From contig NZ_SMFU01000009.1 of NCBI RefSeq assembly GCF_004339595.1, positions 600,580-664,579 of the forward strand: a DNA stretch of 64,000 bases. The letters run 5' to 3'. Source of the DNA: Marinobacterium mangrovicola (GTDB lineage Bacteria > Pseudomonadota > Gammaproteobacteria > Pseudomonadales > Balneatricaceae). The number at the start of each line of letters is the position of its first letter. The first letter of the stretch is position 1. The notes under the pieces are model-generated. The model made no database searches. It saw only the letters and a program-made list of their open reading frames with translations, and was not told the origin of the DNA. The position numbers and the translations under genes were made by a program. Positions 30,564 through 40,398 of the stretch are shown here, in pieces.

Positions 30564-30576
30564 CCACTCAGATCCG
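30564..30576. repeat. Left target-site duplication of the IS4-family element
   Basis: CCACTCAGATCCG is found here immediately outside the left inverted repeat and again at 32136-32148 outside the right one; 13 bp is within the range for IS4-family elements. Confidence 0.95.
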
Positions 30577-32135
30577 AATGGCACTAACTTAAGCCCGTTG
30601 AGCATCGTTTCTACAGTGTACAGACACGGTATTGCCCGTGGGACAATGCGGCATGAAGAACACGACACCACTATTGCCAGGGTTCCACCTGTCCACACTC
30701 CGTCGCAAGCCTCGGGCAGCCAGCCAAAAGCTGGCCGAGGAACGCGCCCGGATTCGAGAAAAGTCCATTAGCCAACTGTGTGAATGCCTCGGATCGTTTA
30801 TTCCAGCGCATGAACTGAACCCCGCTCCCGTGGGTGATTTCAGTCGCCGCCGCCTGTTCAGCAAAGAGAATACGTTTTGGGGGTTCTTTTCCCAAGTTCT
30901 TGATGCTGACGGTGGCTGCCAGGAGGTAGTGCACCGGTTCCAAGCTTTCGCTGCAGCAAAAGGTGCAAAGGCTCCGTCTCTATCGACGGCGGCGTACTGC
31001 AACGCAAGGAGCAAGCTTCAACTATCCAGCCTCGAAAATATTCTGCTGCATACCGCTGCTCAGTTAAAAATGCACCCCACCTCCAAATACTGGCTGGATC
31101 GGCGCGTGGTCGTTGTCGATGGTACTGGCCTTAGCATGCCTGACACCCAAGCGAATCAGCAGGTTTGGCCGCAGCCACGTAATCAACTGCCAGGCTGCGG
31201 CTTTCCTCAAGCGCGCCTATGCGCATGTTTCTGCCTGCAAACAGGAGCGTTGCTCAGTTATCGAATCGGTAGCCGCAAAATTCATGAACTGCCATTACTG
31301 AGACAGCAGTGGCAGACCTTCCAGCCCGGCGATATCTTTGTCGGCGACAAGGGGTTCTGCAGTTATTACGATGTCGCGCAGTTCCGCAAAAGAGAGGTGG
31401 ATTCGGTTATCCCTTTGGCGCGCCGCCATCCGGTTAAAGATTCGGAAGCCATGGAGGTCCTGGGGCCGGATGACTTATTAATTAAATGGCCAAAACCTCA
31501 ATGGAATAAACAACTTAGTTACACCAAGGAAGAGTGGGCTGAGCTACCCGATTACCTGACACTTCGACAGATTAAAGTCACGGTAAAGACCCCCGGGTTT
31601 CGGGTGAGAGAATTCTATATTGTCACCACGTTGACTGACCCTAACTGTTACCCTGCTGACGCCTTGGCTGATCTTTACTACCAGCGCTGGGATGTCGAGC
31701 TGTATTTCCGAGACCTCAAGACCACGCTAGGCATGGATATCCTGCGCTGTAAGTCACCCGAGATGGTTCAAAAAGAAATTTTAATGCATCTCATCGTCTA
31801 CAACTGTATTCGTCACTTGATGTTGGAGGCCGCCGATCAAAAGGGATTAATGCCTCGCCAGCTCAGCGTCAAAGCCAGTATCCAGGCACTGAGGCAATGG
31901 TTGCCTTTACTGAATCGGGCCGTTTTAAAACCAGCTGAGCAGCGCCGACTTGTATCGTTGCTACAAGACGCTATTGCAGCAACAGTACTGCCCGAAAGAC
32001 GGGGCCGTGTAGAGCCTCGCTGTGTGAAACGAAGGCCGAAGCCATTTCGACTCATGACGAAGCCGCGATCCGTGATGCAAGAGGCACTCGTTACAGAGAG
32101 TCCAACATGCTGAAGCAGCTTAAGTTAGTGCCATT
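30577..32135 (+). mobile_element. Complete IS4-family insertion sequence (1559 bp)
   Basis: The ends are perfect 18-bp inverted repeats: AATGGCACTAACTTAAGC at 30577-30594 and its complement at 32118-32135. Beyond these bases the similarity continues imperfectly. The 13-bp flanking direct repeats and the intact transposase frame indicate a recent, possibly active insertion. It lies between the fdx terminator and the convergent DUF501 gene. Confidence 0.96.
30653..32113 (+). CDS. IS4-family transposase
   Basis: The 486-residue protein starts at the ATG at 30653 (MKNTTPLLPGFHLSTL). The DDE catalytic residues are visible: the first D in VVVDGTGLSMPD, the second D in GDIFVGDKGFCSYYD, and the E in the YREK-type motif YYQRWDVELYFRDLKTTLGMDILR. 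An N-terminal domain (LCECLGSFIPAHEL) and a basic C-terminal tail are present. No stop or frameshift interrupts it. Base composition is lower in GC than the neighbours, in line with acquisition. Confidence 0.95.
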   Translation: MKNTTPLLPGFHLSTLRRKPRAASQKLAEERARIREKSISQLCECLGSFIPAHELNPAPVGDFSRRRLFSKENTFWGFFSQVLDADGGCQEVVHRFQAFAAAKGAKAPSLSTAAYCNARSKLQLSSLENILLHTAAQLKMHPTSKYWLDRRVVVVDGTGLSMPDTQANQQVWPQPRNQLPGCGFPQARLCACFCLQTGALLSYRIGSRKIHELPLLRQQWQTFQPGDIFVGDKGFCSYYDVAQFRKREVDSVIPLARRHPVKDSEAMEVLGPDDLLIKWPKPQWNKQLSYTKEEWAELPDYLTLRQIKVTVKTPGFRVREFYIVTTLTDPNCYPADALADLYYQRWDVELYFRDLKTTLGMDILRCKSPEMVQKEILMHLIVYNCIRHLMLEAADQKGLMPRQLSVKASIQALRQWLPLLNRAVLKPAEQRRLVSLLQDAIAATVLPERRGRVEPRCVKRRPKPFRLMTKPRSVMQEALVTESPTC

Positions 32136-32148
32136 CCACTCAGATCCG
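32136..32148. repeat. Right target-site duplication of the IS4-family element
   Basis: CCACTCAGATCCG duplicates 30564-30576. On the minus strand it contains the TGA stop codon of the DUF501 gene, so the insertion did not truncate that gene. Confidence 0.95.
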
Positions 32149-32655
32149 TATTTCACTCAGCCGCTCGTTAAGGCCAAACTCGCGATCCATCCACTGCCCC
32201 ACCAGATTTTCCGCGACGAGGTGATGAGCGTACTGCATATGCAGGCAGCGTACCTTGTCCCACTGGGCGATACCGCCGATACCGTAACGGTTATACAGAT
32301 CGGTGAAGCCAAGCTCCTCGATACGGGCTTTATCCCCGGCATCCATTAACTGCCAGCGCAGATCCACATAGGCCTGCTGTTGTGCATGATAGGCCTGCCG
32401 CAGCGCCTCATCCTCCGCCAGCATCTGCTCGATCTGCTTCACTCCGCCGGCGGTCTCGATTTCGGCGATCATCTGATACAGGTCGCGGGAGCTGAGCCAG
32501 TACAGTGTCGGGAAGGGTTTGTCATCCACCAGTGAACGCATCTGCAGCACCACCGGTACACCCTGCTCGCTAGCATGGGCGATAGCCACGATACCACGGG
32601 GCTTACGCCCCAGCTGACGCTGGATAATCTCTAGTTGTGCGCTGTCAGGCTGCAT
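32140..32655 (-). CDS. DUF501 family protein
   Basis: The 171-residue protein has the DUF501 signature near its N-terminus: LGRKPRGIVAIAHASEQGVPVVLQMRSLVDDKPFPTLYWLSS, followed by a helical region and HMQYAHHLVAENLVGQWMD. The function is unknown. The IS element inserted at its very end; the target duplication regenerates the codons and the stop, so the product is unaffected, although its natural 3' untranslated region and any terminator are now displaced. Confidence 0.85.
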   Translation of the reverse strand: MQPDSAQLEIIQRQLGRKPRGIVAIAHASEQGVPVVLQMRSLVDDKPFPTLYWLSSRDLYQMIAEIETAGGVKQIEQMLAEDEALRQAYHAQQQAYVDLRWQLMDAGDKARIEELGFTDLYNRYGIGGIAQWDKVRCLHMQYAHHLVAENLVGQWMDREFGLNERLSEIRI

Positions 32656-32710
32656 GGCATTTCTCTAGATAAAACTCTGAATAAAAAGACTGTAATGAAA
32701 ACTAAAGCGC

Positions 32711-34792
32711 TCAGACGCGGGCGTAGGCTTCACCCTGACCCAGCCAGCGACGGATGAGTGCATCCATCAACGCCGGGGCCTGCTCGATATCGGCGGCGGC
32801 CCGTTTGACCCGGGGCAGCAGATGGGCGTCCCGCTGCAGGTCGGCGATACGGAACTGCATCATGCCGGTCTGGCGGGTGCCCAGCACTTCACCGGGGCCG
32901 CGCAGTTCCAGGTCCTTCTCGGCGATTCTGAAACCGTCGGTGCTCTCGCGCATCACCGCCAGGCGCTCGCGGCCCTGCTGTGAAAGCGGCGCATGATACA
33001 TCAACACGCAGAAGCTCTCGACCGAACCGCGCCCGACACGGCCACGCAGCTGGTGCAGCTGGGCAAGGCCCAGGCGCTCCGGGTTCTCAATGATCATCAG
33101 GCTGGCGTTGGGCACATCGACCCCCACCTCGATCACCGTGGTCGCCACCAGCAGATCGAGTTCCGCAGCCTTGAAGCTTGCCATGATCTGCGCTTTTTCC
33201 GCCGCTTTCAGGCGGCCATGCACCAGGCCGATACGCAGCTCCGGCAGGGTTTCCCGGAGGGATTCGGCAGTGACTTCCGCGGCCTGACACTGCAGCGCCT
33301 CGGACTCTTCGATCAGGGTGCACACCCAGTAGGCCTGGCGCCCTTCACTGCAGGCGCTGCGCACGCGTTCTATCACTTCGTCACGACGGCCATCGGCGAT
33401 CACCACCGTATTCACCGGCGTGCGCCCCGGCGGCAACTCGTCGATGATGGAGCAGTCCAGGTCGGCATAGGCGCTCATGGTCAGGGTGCGCGGAATCGGT
33501 GTAGCGGTCATGATCAGCTGGTGCGGGGTCTGCTCACCGTTGCGGCCTTTCTCTCTGAGGCTGAGGCGCTGGTGCACACCGAAGCGATGCTGCTCATCGA
33601 CCACCACCACCGCCAGATTATGGAAGCGCACCTCCTCCTGGAACAGCGCATGGGTACCCACCGCCAGCTGCGCCTCGCCGTTGGCGATCCGCTCCAGCTC
33701 TCTTGCGCGCTGCTTGCCTTTCACCTTCCCCGCCAGCCAGGCCACGCTGATCCCCAGTGGCTCGAGCCAGGCGGAGAAGTTGTTGTAATGCTGCTCGGCA
33801 AGAATCTCCGTGGGCGCCATCACCGCCGCCTGGGCGCCGTTTTCCAGCGCCTGAATAGCCGCCAGCGCAGCGACCACGGTTTTACCGGAACCCACATCGC
33901 CCTGCACCAGCCGCAGCATCGGCACCGGCATATTCATATCCCGCGCCACTTCACGGGCCACCCGGCGCTGCGCCTGGGTTAGTTCAAACGGCAGGCTGGC
34001 GATAAACGGCAGACTCAGTGCACCGGTGGGCTTAAGCAGAGGTGCACCCTGCTCCTGCACGGTCTGGCGGATCTTCAACAGAGACAGGTGATGCGCCAGC
34101 AGTTCCTCAAAGGCAAGACGCTGCTGCGCCGGGTGCTTACCCTCCAGCATCTGCTCCTGATCCGCCGCCACCGGCGGTTGGTGCAGATAGCGGATCGACT
34201 CTGTCAGCTCCGGCAACTGCCATTGCTGACGCAGGTTATCCGGCAACAGGTCTTCAACAATGCCCTTGTCGAGCCAACCCAGTGCCTGCTCGACCAGGCC
34301 GCGGATGCGTCCCTGGGTAAGTCCTTCAGTCAGCGGATAGACCGGCGTTAACGCATCATCGACACGGACACTGCCCTCATCGGCGATCACCTTGTATTCG
34401 GGGTGCACCATCTCTAGCGATGCGGGGCCCGGCCGCGCCTCGCCAAAACAGCGAATCCGCTTGCCCTGGGCCAGGCTGTTTTTCTGCGCCGCCGAAAAAT
34501 GAAAAAAACGCAGGGTGATTGAGCCTGTGCCGTCCTGTACCCGGCACATCAGCGCCCGGCGGCGGCCGTAGGTAATATCGCTGGCAGCGATATGGCCGAC
34601 GATCACCCCCTCATCACCGGGCCTCAGGCTGCCGATCGGCAGCACACGGGTACGGTCCTGGTAACGCAACGGCAGGTGCAGCAGCAGATCCTGGATCGTC
34701 TCGATACCGAGCCGCTCAAGCTTCAGTGCCAGCGCCGTCCCCACCCCCTTGAGTTCGGTGATCGGTACCGGTTTGGCTGACACGGACAACAT
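32711..34792 (-). CDS. recG: ATP-dependent DNA helicase RecG
   Basis: The 693-residue superfamily 2 helicase has an N-terminal wedge/OB domain (ITELKGVGTALALKLERLGI, LRYQDRTRVLPIGSL), Walker A VQGDVGSGKTVVAALAA, DEQH box VVVDEQHRFGVHQR, TATPIPRTL and the RecG-specific C-terminal QLHQLRGRVGRG. I chose ATG 34792, which overlaps the oxyR stop; a start 12 codons upstream inside oxyR is less likely. RecG remodels stalled forks and R-loops. Translational coupling with oxyR is likely. Confidence 0.95.
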   Translation of the reverse strand: MLSVSAKPVPITELKGVGTALALKLERLGIETIQDLLLHLPLRYQDRTRVLPIGSLRPGDEGVIVGHIAASDITYGRRRALMCRVQDGTGSITLRFFHFSAAQKNSLAQGKRIRCFGEARPGPASLEMVHPEYKVIADEGSVRVDDALTPVYPLTEGLTQGRIRGLVEQALGWLDKGIVEDLLPDNLRQQWQLPELTESIRYLHQPPVAADQEQMLEGKHPAQQRLAFEELLAHHLSLLKIRQTVQEQGAPLLKPTGALSLPFIASLPFELTQAQRRVAREVARDMNMPVPMLRLVQGDVGSGKTVVAALAAIQALENGAQAAVMAPTEILAEQHYNNFSAWLEPLGISVAWLAGKVKGKQRARELERIANGEAQLAVGTHALFQEEVRFHNLAVVVVDEQHRFGVHQRLSLREKGRNGEQTPHQLIMTATPIPRTLTMSAYADLDCSIIDELPPGRTPVNTVVIADGRRDEVIERVRSACSEGRQAYWVCTLIEESEALQCQAAEVTAESLRETLPELRIGLVHGRLKAAEKAQIMASFKAAELDLLVATTVIEVGVDVPNASLMIIENPERLGLAQLHQLRGRVGRGSVESFCVLMYHAPLSQQGRERLAVMRESTDGFRIAEKDLELRGPGEVLGTRQTGMMQFRIADLQRDAHLLPRVKRAAADIEQAPALMDALIRRWLGQGEAYARV

Positions 34793-35709
34793 CAGGCGAT
34801 ATCCGCCATTGGCCCGGATTCGTGACACTCCATAATGGCGCGCATCAGCACCTCAATCGCCTGCGGACGCGGGAAGCTGGCCCGCCAGGCAACCGCCACG
34901 GTGCGCATCGGCTGCGGTTTCTTGAACGGCACTGTGGATACCAGGTTACGTGAGGGATGGCCTTCGATCGCGGAGATCGGCAGCACACTGGTCCCCAGCC
35001 CCGACGCCACCATCATGCGGATGGTTTCCAGGGAGCTACCCTCGGTAATGGTGTGCTTATCGTGGAATGACTGGTTCAGCACCGGGCAGGCTTCCAGCAC
35101 CTGGTCGCGGAAACAGTGCCCCTCGCCCAGCAGCAGCATGCGCTCATCACTGATCTTGGAGCTATCGATCTCTTTCTCTTTCGCCATGGGGTGCTCTTTC
35201 GGCAGCACCATCATGAAGGGCTCATCATAGAGCGACCGGGTAAGTACATCGGGCTCATGGAACGGCAGCGCCAGGATAATCGCATCCAGCTCACCGGTGC
35301 GGATCTTGCCACGCAGCACCTCGGTGAAGTTTTCCTCGATGTAGAGCGGCATCTGCGGCGCCATCTGCTGCACCTTGGGCACCAGCTTCGGGAACAGGTA
35401 GGGCCCGATGGTGTAGATCGCGCCAACCCGCAGCGGCGACGCCAGCTGATCCTTGCCCTCTTTGGCCAGTTCACGGATCGCTTCGGACTGCTCGAGTACC
35501 ATCTGCGCCTGACGCACCACCTTCTCGCCCACCGGCGTCACCCGCACCGCGTTTTTACTGCGTTCAAATAGCGCCACCCCGAGCTCTTCCTCCAGCTTTT
35601 TTACGGCTATCGACAGAGTAGGCTGGCTCACGTAACAACGCTCAGCGGCATGACCGAAGTGCTGTTCCTGCGCCAGAGTGACAATGTAACGAAGCTCCGT
35701 CAGCGTCAT
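34792..35709 (-). CDS. oxyR: Hydrogen peroxide-responsive regulator OxyR
   Basis: The 305-residue LysR-family protein has an N-terminal winged helix (MTLTELRYIVTLAQEQHFGHAAERCYVSQPTLSIAVKKLEEELG) and the redox motif GEGHCFRDQVLEACPVL, whose two cysteines correspond to Cys199 and Cys208 of E. coli OxyR. That motif separates it from other LysR proteins. It lies upstream of recG with overlapping ends, an oxyR-recG pairing known from pseudomonads. Confidence 0.95.
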   Translation of the reverse strand: MTLTELRYIVTLAQEQHFGHAAERCYVSQPTLSIAVKKLEEELGVALFERSKNAVRVTPVGEKVVRQAQMVLEQSEAIRELAKEGKDQLASPLRVGAIYTIGPYLFPKLVPKVQQMAPQMPLYIEENFTEVLRGKIRTGELDAIILALPFHEPDVLTRSLYDEPFMMVLPKEHPMAKEKEIDSSKISDERMLLLGEGHCFRDQVLEACPVLNQSFHDKHTITEGSSLETIRMMVASGLGTSVLPISAIEGHPSRNLVSTVPFKKPQPMRTVAVAWRASFPRPQAIEVLMRAIMECHESGPMADIA

Positions 35710-35759
35710 GCATATTCCTCTGTTAAGATGTGAACCCGAGCGTTTGCGTGGAGGTTAAA

Positions 35760-36599
35760 ATGCAAAAAATCCGGGTACTCATTGCCGGCTGTGGTGATGT
35801 CGGATCAGCCTTAGGGGTTAGTCTCGCCGCAGAAGGCGTCGAGGTCTATGGTTTGCGGCGTACTATAAACCAGCTCCCAGAGGCCATCCAGCCACTGGCT
35901 GGCGATCTGTCATCTGCCGATGGCCTTCCCGCCCTGCCCGCCTGCGACTACCTGGTCTACGCTGCGGCCGCTAAAAGCCGAGATCTGGAGGTCTATCGAT
36001 CAGTATATGTCGATGGCCTTAAGCGAGTACTCGCCGCCCTGCCACAGCCTCCCAAGCGGCTGTTCCTGACCAGCTCAACCGGCGTCTACGGGCAACATGA
36101 GCACGAGTGGGTGGATGAGTTCAGCGCCACCGAGCCGGACAGCCCCTCGGGACAGATACTGCTGGAGAGCGAACAGACCGCTCTAAACGGGCCGATTCCC
36201 GCCACGGTGGTGCGTTTTTCAGGTATCTACGGCCCTGGTCGCAACCATCTGCTGAACCAGGTACGTGCCGGCATTCAGGCGCCGGAGTCACCGGTTCACT
36301 TCAGCAACCGGATTCACCGTGATGACTGCGCAGGCTTTCTCGCGCACCTGGTCGGCATGGCGATCCGAGGCGAGACACTGGCACCGATTTATCTTACCAG
36401 TGACAACGCTCCGACTCCGATCAGCGAGGTGATGGGATGGCTGGCCCAGCAGTTGGACGTTGAAATTACCGAGCGCAGGCCGGTGCGGCGTGGCGGCAGC
36501 AAACGCTGTCGTAACCTGCGTCTGCAGGGCACGGGATACACATTGAAGTATCCCGATTTCAAAACAGGTTTCAGCGAACTGCTGAAAACACCGGAATAG
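35760..36599 (+). CDS. NAD(P)-binding epimerase-like protein (YeeZ type)
   Basis: The 279-residue protein starts at the ATG at 35760 after GGAGG. It has a Rossmann fold with VLIAGCGDVGSALGVSLAAEGVEVYGLRR and extended-SDR features (FLTSSTGVYG, VVRFSGIYGPGR, FSNRIHRDDCAGFL). The usual YxxxK pair of active SDR enzymes is not evident, as in YeeZ-type atypical SDRs. The substrate is unknown. Divergent from oxyR. Confidence 0.75.
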   Translation: MQKIRVLIAGCGDVGSALGVSLAAEGVEVYGLRRTINQLPEAIQPLAGDLSSADGLPALPACDYLVYAAAAKSRDLEVYRSVYVDGLKRVLAALPQPPKRLFLTSSTGVYGQHEHEWVDEFSATEPDSPSGQILLESEQTALNGPIPATVVRFSGIYGPGRNHLLNQVRAGIQAPESPVHFSNRIHRDDCAGFLAHLVGMAIRGETLAPIYLTSDNAPTPISEVMGWLAQQLDVEITERRPVRRGGSKRCRNLRLQGTGYTLKYPDFKTGFSELLKTPE

Positions 36600-36605
36600 C
36601 AGACA

Positions 36606-36640
36606 GAAAAAAGCTGATCCCGACGACTCGGGATCAGCTT
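36606..36640 (-). terminator. Terminator between ppk1 and the epimerase-like gene
   Basis: AAGCTGATCCCGA (36611-36623) pairs perfectly with TCGGGATCAGCTT (36628-36640) around CGAC. Leftward, it ends in a TTTTTTCTG run, so it mainly serves ppk1; it may also stop rightward transcripts. Confidence 0.88.
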
Positions 36641-36674
36641 CGACTTTCACCTATAACAACAAGCAGCTAACGGA

Positions 36675-38834
36675 TCAGGCGTTTGCCAGCTCGTTCAACA
36701 GCGTCTGCTGGGCGCTGAACAACTCCTCACCCTCGGCAGGACGGTTCTGGGTATAACTGCCGTCGGAGTGCAGCTCCCAGCTCTGGCAATTATCCTGCAG
36801 ACAGTAGCCAAGCTCGGTACGAATCCGGTCGGCGTGCTTGCCGTAAAGCTCGAAGCCGGTCTCAACACGGTTGAGCATGTTGCGTTCCATCCAGTCGGCA
36901 CTGGAACAGATCACCGTGGGTTTACCGGCATTGGCGAACCAGTAGACCCGGGTGTGCTCCAGGAAACGGCCGATGATAGAGCGCACGCGGATATTGTCGG
37001 AGATCCCTTCCAGCCCCGGACGCAGGCGGCACATGCCACGGATGATCAGATCGACCTCAACCCCGGCCTGGGACGCTTCGTAGAGCCCTCGGATCAGCTT
37101 CGGTTCGGTCAGGCCATTCACCTTGATGATGATATGCCCCTTCTTGCCCGCTTTGACGTTGCGGATCTCGTTGTGGATAAGTTCCAGCATCTTCGCATGC
37201 AGGGTGAAGGGCGCGTTGTAAAGCTTCTGCAGCTTCTGAATCTTGCCCATACCGGTAAGCTGCTGGAAGATCTTATGCACATCCTCACCGACCTGATCGT
37301 CGGCGGTCATGTAGCTGTAGTCGGTATAGAGGCGCGCGGTGCCTGAATGGTAGTTACCGGTACCCAGGTGGCAATAACGCGCCAGGGTGTTTCCTTCACG
37401 TCGCACCACCAGCATCATCTTGGCGTGGGTCTTGTAACCAACCACGCCATAGACCACCAGACAGCCTGCTTCCTGCAGACGGCTGGCCAGCTGCAGGTTG
37501 CTCTCCTCATCGAAGCGGGCGCGCAGCTCGATCACCACGGTGACCTCCTTGCCGGAGCGGGCCGCTTCCACCAGCGCGTTGACGATATCCGACTTCACCC
37601 CGGTGCGGTATAGCGTCTGCTTGATCGCGACCACTTCCGGGTCCTTGGCCGCCTGACGCAGCAGATCCACCACCGGCGAGAACGACTGGAACGGGTGAAG
37701 CAGCAGCTGATCGTTACGACGGATGGTGGTGAAGATATCTTCGCTGTTTTTCAGCTTGTTCGGCAGCCCAGGGGTAAACGGCGGCCAGCGCAGATCCTTG
37801 CGCTCCACCAGATCCCGCACCGCCATCAGGCGGGTCAGGTTCACAGGCCCCGTGACCCGGTAAACATGATCGTCCGGCAGGCTGAACTCTGCCTGCAGGA
37901 AGCTGAGCAGGTGCGCTGGCGTGCGGCTGTCCACCTCCAGACGCACCGCATCACCGAACTTGCGTGAATGCAGCTCGCCACGCAGGGTACGCGCCAGATC
38001 CTCGATCTCCTCAAAGTCGAAGGTCAGGTCGGCGTTACGGGTGATACGGAACTGGTAGCAGCCCTCAACCTGCATCCCCGGGAACAGGTTGTCGGCAAAC
38101 TCGTGGATTACCGATGACAGGAAGATCAGGTTGTCGCCACCGTCGCAGAGCTCGTCCGGCAGACGGATAAGACGCGGCAGGGAGCGCGGCGCCGGAATGA
38201 TCGCCATGCCGGTTTCACGACCGAACGCATCCTTGCCGTCGAGCTCGACGATAAAGTTAAGACTCTTGTTGACCAGGCGCGGGAACGGATGCGACGGATC
38301 CAGACCGATAGGGCTGATCACCGGCACCAGTTTTTCATTGAAGTAGTCCTCAACCCAGGCGCGCTGCTCCGGTGTCCAGGCACCACGGCGATGGAAGTGA
38401 ATCCCTTCCTTTTCCAGCGCCGGCAGCATGATGTCATTGAGAATGCGGTATTGGCGGGCCACGTTGACGTCGCAGATCTCGCGGATCTTCTCCAGCACTT
38501 TCTGCGGATGCATGGCATCGGGGCCAACCGCTTCACGGCCATACTTCAACTGGCGCATCTGCTCGGCAACGCGGATCTCGAAAAACTCATCCAGGTTGCT
38601 GGAGAAGATCAGCAGGAACATCAGCCGCTCGAGCAGCGGCTGAGTCTCATCCAGCGCCTGTTCCAGCACGCGGACGTTAAACTGAAGATGGCTCAACTCG
38701 CGGTTGATATAGAGCTCAGGCGCTTTCAGATCAACTGGCGGCGCTTCTATCGGCTCGATAGTGGGCAGAATCTCACGACTCTCACGCAAGGCCAGCGTCG
38801 CTTCGCTGGCATCCATTTCCGTGTTTTCCGCCAT
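36675..38834 (-). CDS. ppk1: Polyphosphate kinase 1
   Basis: The start is set at the ATG at 38834 (GGGAG nine bases upstream), giving 719 residues. PPK1 signatures run in order: ELSHLQFNVRVLEQALDE (N-domain), LLIFSSNLDEFFEIRV, HPFQSFSPVVDLLRQAA, RFDEESNLQLASRLQEAG, and the catalytic phosphohistidine loop YCHLGTGNYHSGTARLYTD near residue 430. It makes long-chain polyphosphate from ATP at the membrane. It is 49 bases downstream of hemB on the same strand. Upstream in-frame TTG and ATG codons are possible alternatives. Confidence 0.95.
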   Translation of the reverse strand: MAENTEMDASEATLALRESREILPTIEPIEAPPVDLKAPELYINRELSHLQFNVRVLEQALDETQPLLERLMFLLIFSSNLDEFFEIRVAEQMRQLKYGREAVGPDAMHPQKVLEKIREICDVNVARQYRILNDIMLPALEKEGIHFHRRGAWTPEQRAWVEDYFNEKLVPVISPIGLDPSHPFPRLVNKSLNFIVELDGKDAFGRETGMAIIPAPRSLPRLIRLPDELCDGGDNLIFLSSVIHEFADNLFPGMQVEGCYQFRITRNADLTFDFEEIEDLARTLRGELHSRKFGDAVRLEVDSRTPAHLLSFLQAEFSLPDDHVYRVTGPVNLTRLMAVRDLVERKDLRWPPFTPGLPNKLKNSEDIFTTIRRNDQLLLHPFQSFSPVVDLLRQAAKDPEVVAIKQTLYRTGVKSDIVNALVEAARSGKEVTVVIELRARFDEESNLQLASRLQEAGCLVVYGVVGYKTHAKMMLVVRREGNTLARYCHLGTGNYHSGTARLYTDYSYMTADDQVGEDVHKIFQQLTGMGKIQKLQKLYNAPFTLHAKMLELIHNEIRNVKAGKKGHIIIKVNGLTEPKLIRGLYEASQAGVEVDLIIRGMCRLRPGLEGISDNIRVRSIIGRFLEHTRVYWFANAGKPTVICSSADWMERNMLNRVETGFELYGKHADRIRTELGYCLQDNCQSWELHSDGSYTQNRPAEGEELFSAQQTLLNELANA

Positions 38835-38883
38835 GTCAGTAACTCCCGTCTCTAGCTCCATCTTCCTGTCCGCCAAATATAGT

Positions 38884-39999
<1,116 letters not shown>

Positions 40000-40138
40000 T
40001 CAGTAGATGCATGCACCATCGCAGCATGCCAGCGTAAAAATACTGACCTCCATCAAGACAAAATTCCGCTCGCGATAAAAAATAGAAAACTAGGAAAAAT
40101 TCCTATATCCATTTTTTTCCGCACTGCGATAATCGATT

Positions 40139-40292
40139 GAAAGGATCTCCTGTTCACGGACCGAACACTTGGATGGCCCAGCCCGCATCGACGGACAGCA
40201 GGACGCATGCAGGACGCGAACAGATGCAAGGAACCACGGAAGCCATGCTAAAGGGGCGTATGACGGAACATACGTCCCTTTATCTTTTCTAG
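40139..40292 (+). ncRNA. Candidate CsrA/RsmA-sequestering small RNA (CsrB/RsmY/RsmZ type)
   Basis: This gene-free stretch lies between hemB and the glycosyltransferase, both leftward, yet ends in a rightward terminator: arms 40250-40262 and 40269-40281 (13 pairs, one G-U), then ATCTTTTC. A -10-like GATAAT lies at 40128-40133. The predicted RNA of about 150 bases contains nine GGA triplets (at 40143, 40158, 40171, 40193, 40201, 40212, 40230, 40238, 40264), most as AGGA or ACGGA. Two are in clear hairpin loops: TGTTC-ACGGACC-GAACA (40151-40167) and the terminator loop ACGGAA. Repeated GGA in loops is the mark of RNAs that titrate CsrA/RsmA. No open reading frame of note covers it. The family call is an inference. 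Confidence 0.62.
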
Positions 40293-40398
40293 CCCCAGAA
40301 ATCCCCCCACTCCTCATTACCTTTCTACGCCCAGCAAAAAAGTGCTGCACAGGGCTCACCTGCTCAGGTATTGAATTCAGAAGCGGGAGTTTCAGGTT

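Noticed and set aside
38835..38876. Earlier TTG/ATG starts for ppk1
   Set aside because: The ATG at 38834 has the best spaced ribosome site; upstream codons are less supported.
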